Translations under genes and position numbers: made by a program
Assembly (NCBI GenBank): GCA_037138595.1
Contig: JBAXIB010000004.1
Location: 62,001 to 126,000 of the forward strand
DNA length: 64,000 bases
Direction: 5' to 3'
Origin: UBA4742 sp037138595
Lineage (GTDB): Bacteria; Actinomycetota; Acidimicrobiia; Acidimicrobiales; Acidimicrobilacustridaceae
Part shown: positions 42,026 to 50,215 of the stretch, one piece after another
How positions within the stretch are numbered: the first letter of the stretch is position 1
Layout of the letters: each line of letters opens with the position of its first letter
The notes under the pieces: generated by a model
What the model was told of the DNA's origin: nothing
Databases searched by the model: none
The model's input: only the letters and a program-made list of their open reading frames with translations

Positions 42026-42032
42026 GGTGGTT

Positions 42033-42236
42033 ATGGAAGCTCAACTGCACCTCCTCACTCCACCAGTTCTCGACGCCCGCACCCGGCCGACTAACTGGCG
42101 CCTTGATGATTCGACCCGGTCGGTAGGGCTTCGGGGCATCGCGGCGGCCCGTGCCGCGCTGCAGCATGCAGCACGCAGCGCGTCTGAAACCGGCGACGAC
42201 CACTCACCGACCCATCGCCACACCACGGCAGCTTGA
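42033..42236 (+). CDS. Small Arg/Ala-rich hypothetical protein (67 aa)
   Basis: Reads MEAQLHLLTPPVLDARTRPTNWRLDDSTRSVGLRGIAAARAALQHA in sense. The core W-R-L-D-x-x-T-R-x-x-G-x-x-G-I-A-x-A-R-x-x-L is, from memory, a recurring actinobacterial small-protein pattern of unknown function. Helical, positively charged. Start ATG 42033, with the 42003 TTG rejected because it would lie inside the promoter-like motif. Followed by a thiolase with its own promoter. Confidence 0.6.
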   Translation: MEAQLHLLTPPVLDARTRPTNWRLDDSTRSVGLRGIAAARAALQHAARSASETGDDHSPTHRHTTAA

Positions 42237-42257
42237 CCGGGCCGGCGACCCTCGGCC

Positions 42258-42263
42258 TAGGCT
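42258..42263 (+). promoter_or_regulatory. Leaderless -10 hexamer (TAGGCT) for the thiolase gene
   Basis: TAGGCT, exactly 6 nt, then ATG 42270. Confidence 0.55.
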
Positions 42264-42269
42264 CACCAA

Positions 42270-43454
42270 ATGAACGCACGCGAAGTTGTCATTGTCGAAG
42301 CAGTACGCACACCGGTTGGCCGACGAAATGGTGGTCTTTCCACGATCGAATCAGCTGATCTGCTGGCCAACCCTCTCCGAGCGGTTATCGAACGAAGCGG
42401 CATCGATCCACTCGAAGTTGGCCAGGTCGTCGGCGGGTGTGTCAGCCAGGTCGGCATGCAGTCGTTCAACGTCACACGCACGGCATGGCTGACCGCAGGA
42501 CTGCCGTTGCAGGTCGCTGCTACCACCATCGATACCCAATGCGGCTCGTCGCAGCAAGCCACCAATTTTGCCACCAGCCTCGTCGCCTCCGGCGTGGTTG
42601 ACGTCGCGATCGCTTGCGGAGTCGAAGACATGAGCCAAGTCCCCATGGGAGCAAACATGGCGAAGGGCGCAGGTGTCGGACGCGCGATCCCCAAGAGCTA
42701 TTTCGAACAGTACGAGTTCACCAGCCAATTCGAAGGCGCCGAGCGCATCGCCGACAAGTGGGGCATTACTCGTGACGATGCCGACGCGTTCGGCTTGCGG
42801 TCCCAACAATTAGCCGCCCAAGCATGGGCCGAGGATCGCTTCGCAACCCAAATCGTCGAAGTCGACGCCCCAGATCTTGACGACGAGCGCAAGCCAGTCG
42901 GCACCACCCACCGCGTCACCCGTGACGAAGGATTGCGCGAAACAAGTCTTGAGGTGCTCGGCAATCTCAAAGCAGTTGCGCGCGAAAACGGTGTGCATAC
43001 CGCCGGAAACTCGTCGCAAATATCTGATGGAGCCGCCGCTGTCTTGGTTATGACTCGCGAAAAAGCTGACCAACTTGGTCTCGTCCCGCTCGCGCGAATT
43101 GTCGATACGTGTTTGCTCGGCGTTGACCCAGTGTTGATGTTGACCGGACCGATTGATGCCACCCAACACCTCCTTGCCCGCAATGGCCTGACCATCAACG
43201 ACATCGACATCACCGAAATTAACGAAGCATTCGCGTCCGTCGTGCTGGCCTGGCAGCGCGAACTTGGCGCCGACATTCATGGAGTGAATCCCAACGGCGG
43301 CGCGATCGCCCTCGGTCACCCCCTCGGCGCCACCGGCGCCATCCTCACAACGAAGGCCGTCCACGAACTGCATCGCGCCGATAAAACTCTGGCCCTCGTC
43401 ACCATGTGCTGTGGTGGAGGCCTCGGAACCGGCACGCTGCTCGAACGGCTTTAG
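42270..43454 (+). CDS. Acetyl-CoA acetyltransferase / thiolase
   Basis: 394 aa. Unlike the thiolase-fold proteins at 1-1862 it keeps the whole active site: Cys91 (DTQCGSSQQA), His in NPNGGAIALGHPLGATGA (near 350) and Cys in TMCCGGGLGTG (near 382). It would cleave 3-ketoacyl-CoA with CoA or condense acetyl-CoA. Monocistronic with a leaderless promoter. Confidence 0.95.
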   Translation: MNAREVVIVEAVRTPVGRRNGGLSTIESADLLANPLRAVIERSGIDPLEVGQVVGGCVSQVGMQSFNVTRTAWLTAGLPLQVAATTIDTQCGSSQQATNFATSLVASGVVDVAIACGVEDMSQVPMGANMAKGAGVGRAIPKSYFEQYEFTSQFEGAERIADKWGITRDDADAFGLRSQQLAAQAWAEDRFATQIVEVDAPDLDDERKPVGTTHRVTRDEGLRETSLEVLGNLKAVARENGVHTAGNSSQISDGAAAVLVMTREKADQLGLVPLARIVDTCLLGVDPVLMLTGPIDATQHLLARNGLTINDIDITEINEAFASVVLAWQRELGADIHGVNPNGGAIALGHPLGATGAILTTKAVHELHRADKTLALVTMCCGGGLGTGTLLERL

Positions 43455-43550
43455 TAACTGAACCTCAGCGTGAAGTTCTCGACTTGAGCGAACTTCACTC
43501 GCGCTAGGTGCGCCAAGAACCCAAACCGACCTGCATCGGAGGTGCTCGAC

Positions 43551-44123
43551 ATGTCGTCGAGTCAGTTCTTCATCGTTTGGCGCGCCTCAGCGCGCCCGGC
43601 CATCGCGACTGCAGCGACACTTTTTGCCCTGGCTATCGTTGGCGGATGCGGTGGTGACGCCAACTCGACATCGAGCGACGTCAGCCTCGCCCCGGGATCG
43701 GCACGAGTCACGCGAGTCGTCGATGGCGACACCATCGTCGTCGACCTTGCCGGACATAACGAAAAGGTGCGCCTGCTCGGAATCGACACCCCCGAAACGA
43801 AAAGTCCGACCAAACCGGTGCAGTGTTTCGGGAAGGAGGCGGCACATCACACTGCCGAGCTTCTCGCCAAAGGAACCATCGTTCGACTCGAACGAGACAT
43901 TGAAGAGCGCGACGCCTATGGACGACTTCTTGCGTACGTCTACCGTTCATCTGATTCGCTCTTCGTGAATCTTGAGTTAGCGCAACTGGGCTTTGCATCG
44001 TTGTTGACCTACGAACCCAATGTTGCCCATGCCGGCGAGTTCACTGCCGCAGTCGATGCTGCTCGATCCCGCGGTGACGGCTTATGGGGCCAATGTGGCG
44101 GTCCCGGGCAACCGGCCCGCTAA
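43551..44123 (+). CDS. Secreted/lipoprotein thermonuclease (SNase-like)
   Basis: 190 aa from ATG 43551, which has GGAGG 8 nt upstream; a GTG at 43542 lies inside that ribosome site. A signal segment ends in a lipobox (AIVGGC, Cys33). Staphylococcal nuclease pattern: ARVTRVVDGDTIVVDL, VRLLGIDTPETK, and IEERDAYGRLLAYVY; the Arg in VRLLGIDTPE, Glu in IEERD and Arg in YGR correspond to the catalytic set. Degrades extracellular DNA or RNA for nutrient use. Monocistronic. Confidence 0.9.
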   Translation: MSSSQFFIVWRASARPAIATAATLFALAIVGGCGGDANSTSSDVSLAPGSARVTRVVDGDTIVVDLAGHNEKVRLLGIDTPETKSPTKPVQCFGKEAAHHTAELLAKGTIVRLERDIEERDAYGRLLAYVYRSSDSLFVNLELAQLGFASLLTYEPNVAHAGEFTAAVDAARSRGDGLWGQCGGPGQPAR

Positions 44124-44139
44124 TCACCGATTCGGACGC

Positions 44140-44145
44140 TAGCGT
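44140..44145 (+). promoter_or_regulatory. Leaderless -10 hexamer (TAGCGT) for the ChbG-like gene
   Basis: TAGCGT, exactly 6 nt, then GTG 44152. Confidence 0.55.
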
Positions 44146-44151
44146 CAGAGC

Positions 44152-44991
44152 GTGCCAACGATTGCCGAACGACTTGGATACGGGCCTGACGACCGGGTAC
44201 TTATCATCAACGCCGACGACCTCGGCATGTGCCACGCCGCCAACGTCGGCGTCTATGAATCGCTCCGGGTCGGGCTTGCAACGAGTGCCACGTTGATGAT
44301 TCCGTGCCCATGGGCACGCGAAGCCGCATCACAGTTTGAAGGCGAAGACATCGGTGTGCACCTCACCTTGAATTCCGAATGGGACCGATATCGCTGGGGA
44401 CCGATCACCCAAGCACCGTCACTCCTCGATGGCGACGGCGGGTTTCCGCGCACCACCAGTGATCTTTGGGACCACGCCGACCTCGACGAAGTCGCCCGTG
44501 AACTCCGCGCCCAAGTTGAACGAGCAATCTTGTGGGGAATCGACGTCAGCCACATCGATAGCCACATGGGTGCGATGCAACTTCGCCCCGAGTTTTTTGA
44601 CATTTACCTTGGCTTGGCCATCGACTTTGCATTGCCGCTTCGCCTCTCGGGAGCATCGACCGAACGACTTATTGGATTTCCGTTTCGAACGCTTGCGGCC
44701 GATGAAGGCGTTGTGTTCCCTGACCACTTCATTACGGTGAGCAATGGGGTCGGTAGTCGAAGCGCTATTGAGAACGTCTTGCCATCACTTCGACCTGGCG
44801 TTACCGAGGTATACCTTCACCCCGCGACCGACACACCGGAGTTACGCGCCCTCGCCCCGGATTGGGCGAATCGGGTCGACGACCTGCACCTGCTTGCTCA
44901 CGATGACTCATTGCGAAATCGCATCGAACGATCAGGGGTCAAACTCATTGGCTTCCGTGACCTTCGCGAACTGCAGCGGTCCGGAAACTAG
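44152..44991 (+). CDS. ChbG/HpnK (YdjC)-family deacetylase
   Basis: 279 aa, GTG start. Metal site: INADDLGMCHAAN (Asp-Asp), HIDSHMGAMQLRP (His) and VHLTLNSEWD (His); C-terminal YLHPATDTPELRAL. Removes an acetyl group from an N-acetylated sugar or a hopanoid/lipid sugar. The partner polysaccharide is unknown. Monocistronic; a hairpin covers its stop codon. Confidence 0.88.
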   Translation: MPTIAERLGYGPDDRVLIINADDLGMCHAANVGVYESLRVGLATSATLMIPCPWAREAASQFEGEDIGVHLTLNSEWDRYRWGPITQAPSLLDGDGGFPRTTSDLWDHADLDEVARELRAQVERAILWGIDVSHIDSHMGAMQLRPEFFDIYLGLAIDFALPLRLSGASTERLIGFPFRTLAADEGVVFPDHFITVSNGVGSRSAIENVLPSLRPGVTEVYLHPATDTPELRALAPDWANRVDDLHLLAHDDSLRNRIERSGVKLIGFRDLRELQRSGN

Positions 44992-45007
44992 ACTCTGAAA
45001 GGGTCTA
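44989..45007. terminator. Bidirectional hairpin between convergent stops
   Basis: TAGACTCT-GAA-AGGGTCTA: 8-bp stem with one T-G wobble and a 3-nt loop. It includes the TAG stop of the deacetylase on one side and the TAG of the GNAT gene on the other. Confidence 0.6.
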
Positions 45008-45847
45008 TGCGTCTTTATGGCGACGCAAGGTGCGATACACGCGAGACACGGACCCGCCTGCAGCGACGTAAAATCCAATCGGACCAATCCAACAGATTTC
45101 GATGTCGCGGTATCCAGCTGCCATCAAGTCTTTTGCAACTTCACCCAACAACGCCAGTCCTGCACCTTCGTGGCGACGATCCGGCGCGGTTCCAGTCGGA
45201 CCAAACCATCGGGCGCGGTTGACCGAGTGACAGGCAAATGCCGTAACGGTTCCTGATGCATCGAATGTGGCAAGGCACGTTCCCTGTTCAATCGCTCGAC
45301 GGGTTTCGTCAAGCCAACTTGGCCAGTTCGGACCAACTAATGCCTCAACCCCTGCGACTTGGTCATCGTCCAACACACGTCGCACCTCGACGCCAGCGGG
45401 AACTGGAGCACGAAATGTCACGGGAACCGACATGTTGATCGCGGCACCCGTCGGTTCATAACCCGCTGACTCTGCGAGGCACAACATCGCCAGCGCATCC
45501 ATGTCGACTCCGGGCCAAAGGTAGAACGGAGCTGAACCGCCGAGGTGCATCTCGGATGCCCCTGATTTCCAGGCCCAATCTTCGGCGGCAGATAACAGCG
45601 CTCGGCCGATTCCTGTTCGCTGCGCGTTCGGGTGGACGACGAGCAACTTAATGAATGCCACCACTGCGTCACCCCACTGTCGGGTGACCGCCACAATCGT
45701 GCCAGAGCCATCGTCGGTGGCCAAGACCAGACCGGGATCGTCCCAGCAACAGGCAGTCAGTTCATCGACCGATAGTGCTTCATCGGTCATCGCTGTTGCG
45801 CAAAGAGCCGCGAGGTCACCGGCGCGATCTGGTCCCCACACGTCCAT
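45005..45847 (-). CDS. Tandem GNAT acetyltransferase
   Basis: 280 aa from ATG 45847; CACGCT exactly 6 nt upstream supports it over GTG 45865. Two GNAT domains: residues ~1-135 with AFIKLLVVHPNAQRTGIGRALL (V-x-P-x-x-Q/R-x-x-G-x-G/A motif A), and ~145-280 with FACHSVNRARWFGPTGTAPDRRHEGAGLALL as the second motif A, plus DIEICWIGPIGFYVAAGG. One half may bind acetyl-CoA and the other the substrate, as in mycothiol synthase (MshD), itself a double GNAT, but I would not assign MshD. Confidence 0.82.
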   Translation of the reverse strand: MDVWGPDRAGDLAALCATAMTDEALSVDELTACCWDDPGLVLATDDGSGTIVAVTRQWGDAVVAFIKLLVVHPNAQRTGIGRALLSAAEDWAWKSGASEMHLGGSAPFYLWPGVDMDALAMLCLAESAGYEPTGAAINMSVPVTFRAPVPAGVEVRRVLDDDQVAGVEALVGPNWPSWLDETRRAIEQGTCLATFDASGTVTAFACHSVNRARWFGPTGTAPDRRHEGAGLALLGEVAKDLMAAGYRDIEICWIGPIGFYVAAGGSVSRVYRTLRRHKDA

Positions 45848-45923
45848 TGGACAAGCGTGGCACACCTGACCCGCCGTTACGCATCAAACTCGCTCCACTC
45901 GAGACGTGCCACACTTTTCCCCG

Positions 45924-46340
45924 ATGACTTTCCCTCGACACATCCCACACCGCGGCTACGCAGTCATCGGTCTCATCGCCGCCGTCACCATGCTGTTGGG
46001 CGGCTGTTCAGGTTCGGCTACAACGACCCCAACTTTTGGCACATTTGACTTCACGCCAAGTGCAACCTTGCCCATCAGCGACGATGGCGCGTTGATGTTG
46101 ACTGACATCACCACCGGAAGCGATCTGCCCGTCGGATCGATCATGGTCGTGACAAACGTGGGAACCAACCCCCACCGAATTGTTGGCACGGTTGATGGCG
46201 CTCAGATGTTCGACACTGGAGTCATGCAGTCCGGTAACTCGACGACGGTGGTGATCAGCGCGACAGGAACGGTCGAACTTCGAGATGTGCCAACAAGTCG
46301 CGATCTCAAAATCACCGTGATCGAAGCAACTCCGAACTAA
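45924..46340 (+). CDS. Lipoprotein, degenerate cupredoxin-like
   Basis: 138 aa from ATG 45924 (GTG 45906 is possible). Lipobox LLGGC (Cys28). The mature part is beta-rich: SIMVVTNVGTNPHRIVGTVDGAQMFDTGVMQSGNSTTVVISATGTVELRDV read in sense, matching the plastocyanin layout with an N-x-G-x-x-P-H-R-I histidine. The C-terminal C-x-x-H-x-x-M ligand loop is absent, so copper binding is doubtful. Probably periplasmic/outer-face. Confidence 0.6.
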   Translation: MTFPRHIPHRGYAVIGLIAAVTMLLGGCSGSATTTPTFGTFDFTPSATLPISDDGALMLTDITTGSDLPVGSIMVVTNVGTNPHRIVGTVDGAQMFDTGVMQSGNSTTVVISATGTVELRDVPTSRDLKITVIEATPN

Positions 46341-46374
46341 CTCCTGCGCCAAGCGAAATACGATTTCGAGTTAG
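46337..46374. terminator. Nested hairpins across convergent stops
   Basis: Inner CGAAAT-ACG-ATTTCG (46354-46368) and outer arms CTAACTC (46337-46343) with GAGTTAG (46368-46374). The outer arms contain the TAA stops of both convergent genes. The two stems share one base, so they compete or stack. Confidence 0.55.
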
Positions 46375-47225
46375 CGGAATCCGGCGAAGAGATCCGTCTC
46401 GGGAAGATCAACTGGAATCTCGCTATGGGCAAGCACGTAGTCATCGAATGGATGAATTGCACGCGAGACGTCCCGTGGTAACCCAAACCAAAACGGTGAT
46501 GCGGGGTCAACCTGGGTCGCATGGGCAAGCAACGCCTCGACTCGGACGTCTTCGTATCCCTCAAGCGAAACCTGAGTTGTTATGCGGTGGTCCTGCGAAG
46601 GTCGTTTAAACCACTCTTCACCAAAAGGCGACTCGAGACCGAGCTCGACGAACTTTTCGTGTATCGCCAACATGCGCGCCTTCGACCATACGGTGTAATA
46701 GAGCTTGGCTATTTGCCAGGGCTCGCCGGCTTCGGGGTAGGCATTCGGGTCGGCCGCGGCATCCATGGCGGGACGACTGATGTCGTGAACCTTTAGATGA
46801 TCGGGGTGTGGGTAGCCCTCCTGATCGTCGCTGTAGGTCACCAACACCTGGGGGCGTTCCCGGCGGATGATCTCCACCAGGCGACCGACGGCTTCGTCGA
46901 GAGGTGCATTCGCAAATGCATCCGCGCGAGCATTCGCATCACTCCCGGGCATTCCCGAATCGCGGTAGCCCAGCAGTTCGTAGTGGTCATAGCCGATAAC
47001 CCGGACCGCAATTTCGAGTTCTTCGCGACGAACCTCGGCGAGTCGTTCACGAACATCTGGCAGGTCCAGTGCGGGGTTCAAGATGTCGCCCTCTTCGCCC
47101 CCGGTACAACACACCAATACGCTGCGAATCCCTTCGTGAAGGTATCGGGCCACGGTGCCGGCACCCTTAGATGATTCGTCATCGGGGTGCGCATGAATTT
47201 GCATGAGACAAAGTGGTTCGGCCAT
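46371..47225 (-). CDS. mca: Mycothiol S-conjugate amidase (Mca-like)
   Basis: 284 aa LmbE-family zinc amidase. Zn site: AHPDDES at 12-18 (His13, Asp16) and YPHPDHLK, with CCTGGEEGDILNP. Length and GEPWQIAKLYYTVWSKARM fit Mca, which cleaves mycothiol-electrophile conjugates so the mercapturate can be exported; MshB, the biosynthetic relative, is the alternative. Start ATG 47225 with TAGCGT at 6 nt. Presence of Mca is strong evidence for an actinobacterium using mycothiol. Confidence 0.88.
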   Translation of the reverse strand: MAEPLCLMQIHAHPDDESSKGAGTVARYLHEGIRSVLVCCTGGEEGDILNPALDLPDVRERLAEVRREELEIAVRVIGYDHYELLGYRDSGMPGSDANARADAFANAPLDEAVGRLVEIIRRERPQVLVTYSDDQEGYPHPDHLKVHDISRPAMDAAADPNAYPEAGEPWQIAKLYYTVWSKARMLAIHEKFVELGLESPFGEEWFKRPSQDHRITTQVSLEGYEDVRVEALLAHATQVDPASPFWFGLPRDVSRAIHPFDDYVLAHSEIPVDLPETDLFAGFR

Positions 47226-47231
47226 CACAAC

Positions 47232-47237
47232 ACGCTA
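47232..47237 (-). promoter_or_regulatory. Leaderless -10 hexamer (TAGCGT) for mca
   Basis: TAGCGT, exactly 6 nt, then ATG 47225. Confidence 0.55.
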
Positions 47238-47285
47238 CCGGTGCCGCCAATCATTGACTTCACCGAAGGTGAACCATGCCAAAAC

Positions 47286-48527
47286 TCAGCGAGATGACGA
47301 CGAGACCGGCAAGGGTTCAAGGACGTACTCGCCGCTTTCATCATCCTCGAGGTACGTCCAGCCCAAGAGTTCGGCCAGCAAGGCTCGACCCTCGTCGGGT
47401 CCCGCGGCAATCAGTTCATCGGATGCCAGTAACTGCATGCCCCCACGAGGCCGATAAAAGAAGCGCCCACCTCGGCGAACCGCGAGCACCGAATAGCCAG
47501 GCTCGATATTGAGTTCGAGGTCAGCCAGGGTCGCCTGGTCGGCACGCGAATTCGGCGCCACTGGCAGCCGCATCACGATTTCATCGGATTCACCCAACGC
47601 GATCCCCAAAATGGGATGAATATCCTCACCCTCTTCGACGATCCAAACCATTTGCTGAGCGGCATCACCAATATCCTCGGCCGCCTGTGAAAGGTGAAGC
47701 AGGCCGCGCAAAGGAGCAGGATCAAGATCATCAGCAGCCGATCGAAGCACCCAAAGCTCCAGTCGATCCTTCATTTCATCAAGGCGACCAGCAAGATGAC
47801 GAACCTCAGCCGCGAGACCTTGGTCGCGAAAGACCAGCGCCGAATAGGCCAAGCCGACCGCAACTTCAGACACGTTTTTCATCTCAACCAGTACGTCGAC
47901 GGCGCGATCCAAGTCGGTGAGCGTGCCATTTTCCGGAGCTTGCGGCGGGTTCCAATACGGCGCAGCGGCAAGTTCACGCAAGCGCACGATGCCCGCAGGC
48001 GGACCTTCGAGAAACAACACATCGCCGGGCACGAGCACTTCGTCGCCCTCGACGTCGGTGATCCAGTCACGATCACGTCGCACTGCCATCACCCGCATGC
48101 CAGTTGCGACAGGAAGCTCTAAGGCACTCAGCGGACGATGCGCCATGTGCGATCCATCTCGCACCAACACACGATGCGACACTTCTTCGGCCATCGAAAG
48201 ATCCGCAACCAGCTCACGAGGAATACCAAGTCGGTGCGTGACGATGCGAGCAATATCGAGCGCGTCGCTCGCGATTCGTTCAATCGCTCCGATTACGCCA
48301 AGCACTGATGACATTGCTTCGGCCTCGTCGGGACGACGAACCGACAAAATACAGACCGCCCGCATGTCATGGACAAGGTCATTGAACTGCTCTTCAAGCT
48401 CACTGACCTCTTCTGCCATGTCAGGATCGCCGAAGTACACCGCGGCATAGGCAAGGTCCACCATGAGTTCAGACGTGTTCTTCGCGTCCGAAAGCATGGT
48501 CCGCAGATTTCGGGGGCGCTCGTCCAC
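47286..48527 (-). CDS. Tandem PhoU/RCK_C protein (potassium transport regulator-like)
   Basis: 413 aa from GTG 48527 (MDERPRNLRTMLSDAKNTSEL), with AGAGG just upstream; 48788 would add an Arg/Asp-rich antisense stretch. Two repeats, each a PhoU-like helical bundle (MVDLAYAAVYFGDPDMAEEV; SEVAVGLAYSALVFRDQGLAAEV) and a TrkA_C/RCK_C-like segment (LPVATGMRVMAVRRDRDWI; LNIEPGYSVLAVRRGGRFF, with PGDVLFLEGPP and ASDELIAAGPDEG). Matches potassium-channel-associated regulators such as KhtT-like proteins; cytosolic. The channel partner is not in the window. No N-terminal membrane helix. Confidence 0.82.
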   Translation of the reverse strand: MDERPRNLRTMLSDAKNTSELMVDLAYAAVYFGDPDMAEEVSELEEQFNDLVHDMRAVCILSVRRPDEAEAMSSVLGVIGAIERIASDALDIARIVTHRLGIPRELVADLSMAEEVSHRVLVRDGSHMAHRPLSALELPVATGMRVMAVRRDRDWITDVEGDEVLVPGDVLFLEGPPAGIVRLRELAAAPYWNPPQAPENGTLTDLDRAVDVLVEMKNVSEVAVGLAYSALVFRDQGLAAEVRHLAGRLDEMKDRLELWVLRSAADDLDPAPLRGLLHLSQAAEDIGDAAQQMVWIVEEGEDIHPILGIALGESDEIVMRLPVAPNSRADQATLADLELNIEPGYSVLAVRRGGRFFYRPRGGMQLLASDELIAAGPDEGRALLAELLGWTYLEDDESGEYVLEPLPVSSSSR

Positions 48528-48650
48528 TTGACCTCTTGGCCTCGGCCGGAAATTACGGCCTGATGAGTGATCGGTACAGTTCTTCACAGATTGCCGAGCA
48601 TCCAAGCCACTCATTGGCCAAGGCGCACGTATCACTGGGTGTAAAGAGCC

Positions 48651-48656
48651 TAGCCT
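48651..48656 (+). promoter_or_regulatory. Leaderless -10 hexamer (TAGCCT) for the PEBP lipoprotein
   Basis: TAGCCT, exactly 6 nt, then ATG 48663. Confidence 0.55.
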
Positions 48657-48662
48657 GACCAG

Positions 48663-49349
48663 ATGATTCGAATCCCCCGAACCGTTCTCTCCGTGCGGCA
48701 CCTCCGCCACGCCAGCGTCACCGTCGTGGTAAGTCTCGCCATCGTCGCCATCGTTGCCAGTTGCGGCACGACGGGGCGCGCCATGCAAAATCCCAAGCCA
48801 GGAGCGACCGCGCCGCCTCGAGCAGCCGACTCAACCACGACCTCAGCTGCGCCGGCTAAAGCCGCTGCCAACGCCAGTGGCCTGTTCACACTGACTTCGG
48901 AAGCATTTGCTGCTGGCGGCAACATCCCAGCCGAGTACACCTGTGATGGCGTCGGAACCACGCCGACGTTCCGATGGTCGAAAATCCCAGATGGCACGGT
49001 CGAAATTGCGCTCGTGATCACCGACCCAGATACACCCGCAGTCATTCCGTGGGCGATCGTAGGTATCGGACCGAAAACCACCGGTCTATCCCCGACATCG
49101 ATTCCCACCAACGCAGTGCAACTCGCGTCAAACTCCGAGACGGGCACCGGGGCTCACGCTTACTCCCCGATTTGCCCACTTGATCAACAACCGCATACCT
49201 ACGACTTCACCCTTTATGCGCTTGGAACACCGTCTGGCCTCACCGCAACATCGCCAACTGAGAGTTCGCTTGTCACGTTGGCGTCGCAGGCACTGCCCGG
49301 CGGAACTGCGGTCTTAACCGGCACCTACACCAGGACCAATGCCAACTGA
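48663..49349 (+). CDS. PEBP-family (YbhB/YbcL) lipoprotein
   Basis: 228 aa. Signal and lipobox (VAIVASC, Cys34), then an Ala/Thr/Pro linker. PEBP domain: FAAGGNIPAEYTCDGVGTTPTFRWSKIP, ALVITDPDTPA (D-P-D-x-P), GAHAYSPICPLDQQPHTYDFTLYAL. These bind anions/phospholipid head groups or small ligands; role outside the cell is unknown. The 3' end overlaps the convergent thioesterase by 25 nt. Confidence 0.88.
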   Translation: MIRIPRTVLSVRHLRHASVTVVVSLAIVAIVASCGTTGRAMQNPKPGATAPPRAADSTTTSAAPAKAAANASGLFTLTSEAFAAGGNIPAEYTCDGVGTTPTFRWSKIPDGTVEIALVITDPDTPAVIPWAIVGIGPKTTGLSPTSIPTNAVQLASNSETGTGAHAYSPICPLDQQPHTYDFTLYALGTPSGLTATSPTESSLVTLASQALPGGTAVLTGTYTRTNAN

Positions 49350-50125
49350 CGCGAGTGCGCGAGCAGCGAACCGTCACGAGTCCAAAGCTCGCCGTCTTCT
49401 TCAATAAAGCCGTCGGACGCGATGGCAGTTCGAAATACCGCTAGGACCCAATCGTCGTAACCGTCGGGTATTGGGTCACGAAGATGGACGGTTAGGTCAA
49501 TTGTCGGCACGCCCGCGGGTGTCGTAATGCGACCAAAGACTGGCGGCACCCACGCATCAGCCATCGCGACTAGGACATGCTGATCGACGATCAGTGTCGA
49601 GGATTCCGCCGGATTCAAACGGATCCAGCCACCGGCGATCGCAGTATCGCCGCCACTAAATGGTGGCGGACCGATCGCCCATCGCTGCTCATAACGCTGA
49701 CGCATCACTGGTCCAACCGCGCCAAGACCCGGATCGAGATCCTCGGGCGGTGCCACGTCAGGCATGACTAAATCGCAAAACTCAATTGATGGTCGAGAGA
49801 TCGAAAACGCACCAACCGCAATTGCGAGCAATCGACCGTCTTGCATCAGTCGAGCTGAAGCAGACGTGAGTGAACGACCTTCGCGTTCCACCGTCACGAC
49901 TATGTCAACCGCACCTTCGGTCGGTGGTGCCAAATAATGAACGGTGAACGATCGCAGGCGTCGCTCAACGGCCGCGACCTCGGCAGTTACCGCACGCAAA
50001 ACCAGCGCCGCCACATACCCGCCATTCGGACCTCGATCGATCCACCAACCCGGATCGATCGTGCCGCGATAGCGACCACCACCCAAACTCTCGACCCCCG
50101 TATCGGTTGCGAATCGATTTGCCAT
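49325..50125 (-). CDS. Acyl-CoA thioesterase, TesB-like
   Basis: 266 aa double hot-dog. N-half: IDPGWWIDRGPNGGYVAALVLRAV and RRLRSFTVHYLAPPTEGAVDI; C-half: LVAMADAWVPPVFGRITTPAGVPTIDLTVHLRDP in sense with FIEEDGELWTRDGSLLAHSRQLALV, all typical of the TesB-like group. Start ATG 50125 by TACGGT at 7 nt; the frame continues to 50164. Acyl chain preference unknown. Confidence 0.85.
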   Translation of the reverse strand: MANRFATDTGVESLGGGRYRGTIDPGWWIDRGPNGGYVAALVLRAVTAEVAAVERRLRSFTVHYLAPPTEGAVDIVVTVEREGRSLTSASARLMQDGRLLAIAVGAFSISRPSIEFCDLVMPDVAPPEDLDPGLGAVGPVMRQRYEQRWAIGPPPFSGGDTAIAGGWIRLNPAESSTLIVDQHVLVAMADAWVPPVFGRITTPAGVPTIDLTVHLRDPIPDGYDDWVLAVFRTAIASDGFIEEDGELWTRDGSLLAHSRQLALVLV

Positions 50126-50132
50126 GGCAGTC

Positions 50133-50138
50133 ACCGTA
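50133..50138 (-). promoter_or_regulatory. -10 hexamer (TACGGT) for the thioesterase gene
   Basis: TACGGT, 7 nt, then ATG 50125. Confidence 0.5.
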
Positions 50139-50215
50139 GCGACCGCAAGCCCGCCACCATTCACCGAGCTGTTTCACTTCGCCGGATCAGTTCGGCACTA
50201 CCTCGACGCAGCGAC

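Noticed and set aside
45005..45847. Calling the double GNAT gene mshD
   Set aside because: Double GNAT layout and the presence of mca are suggestive, but no MshD-specific residues could be confirmed by eye.
48528..48788. Extension of the PhoU/RCK_C gene toward 48788
   Set aside because: It would overlap the divergent PEBP lipoprotein start by over 100 nt; the GTG at 48527 has an AGAGG site.
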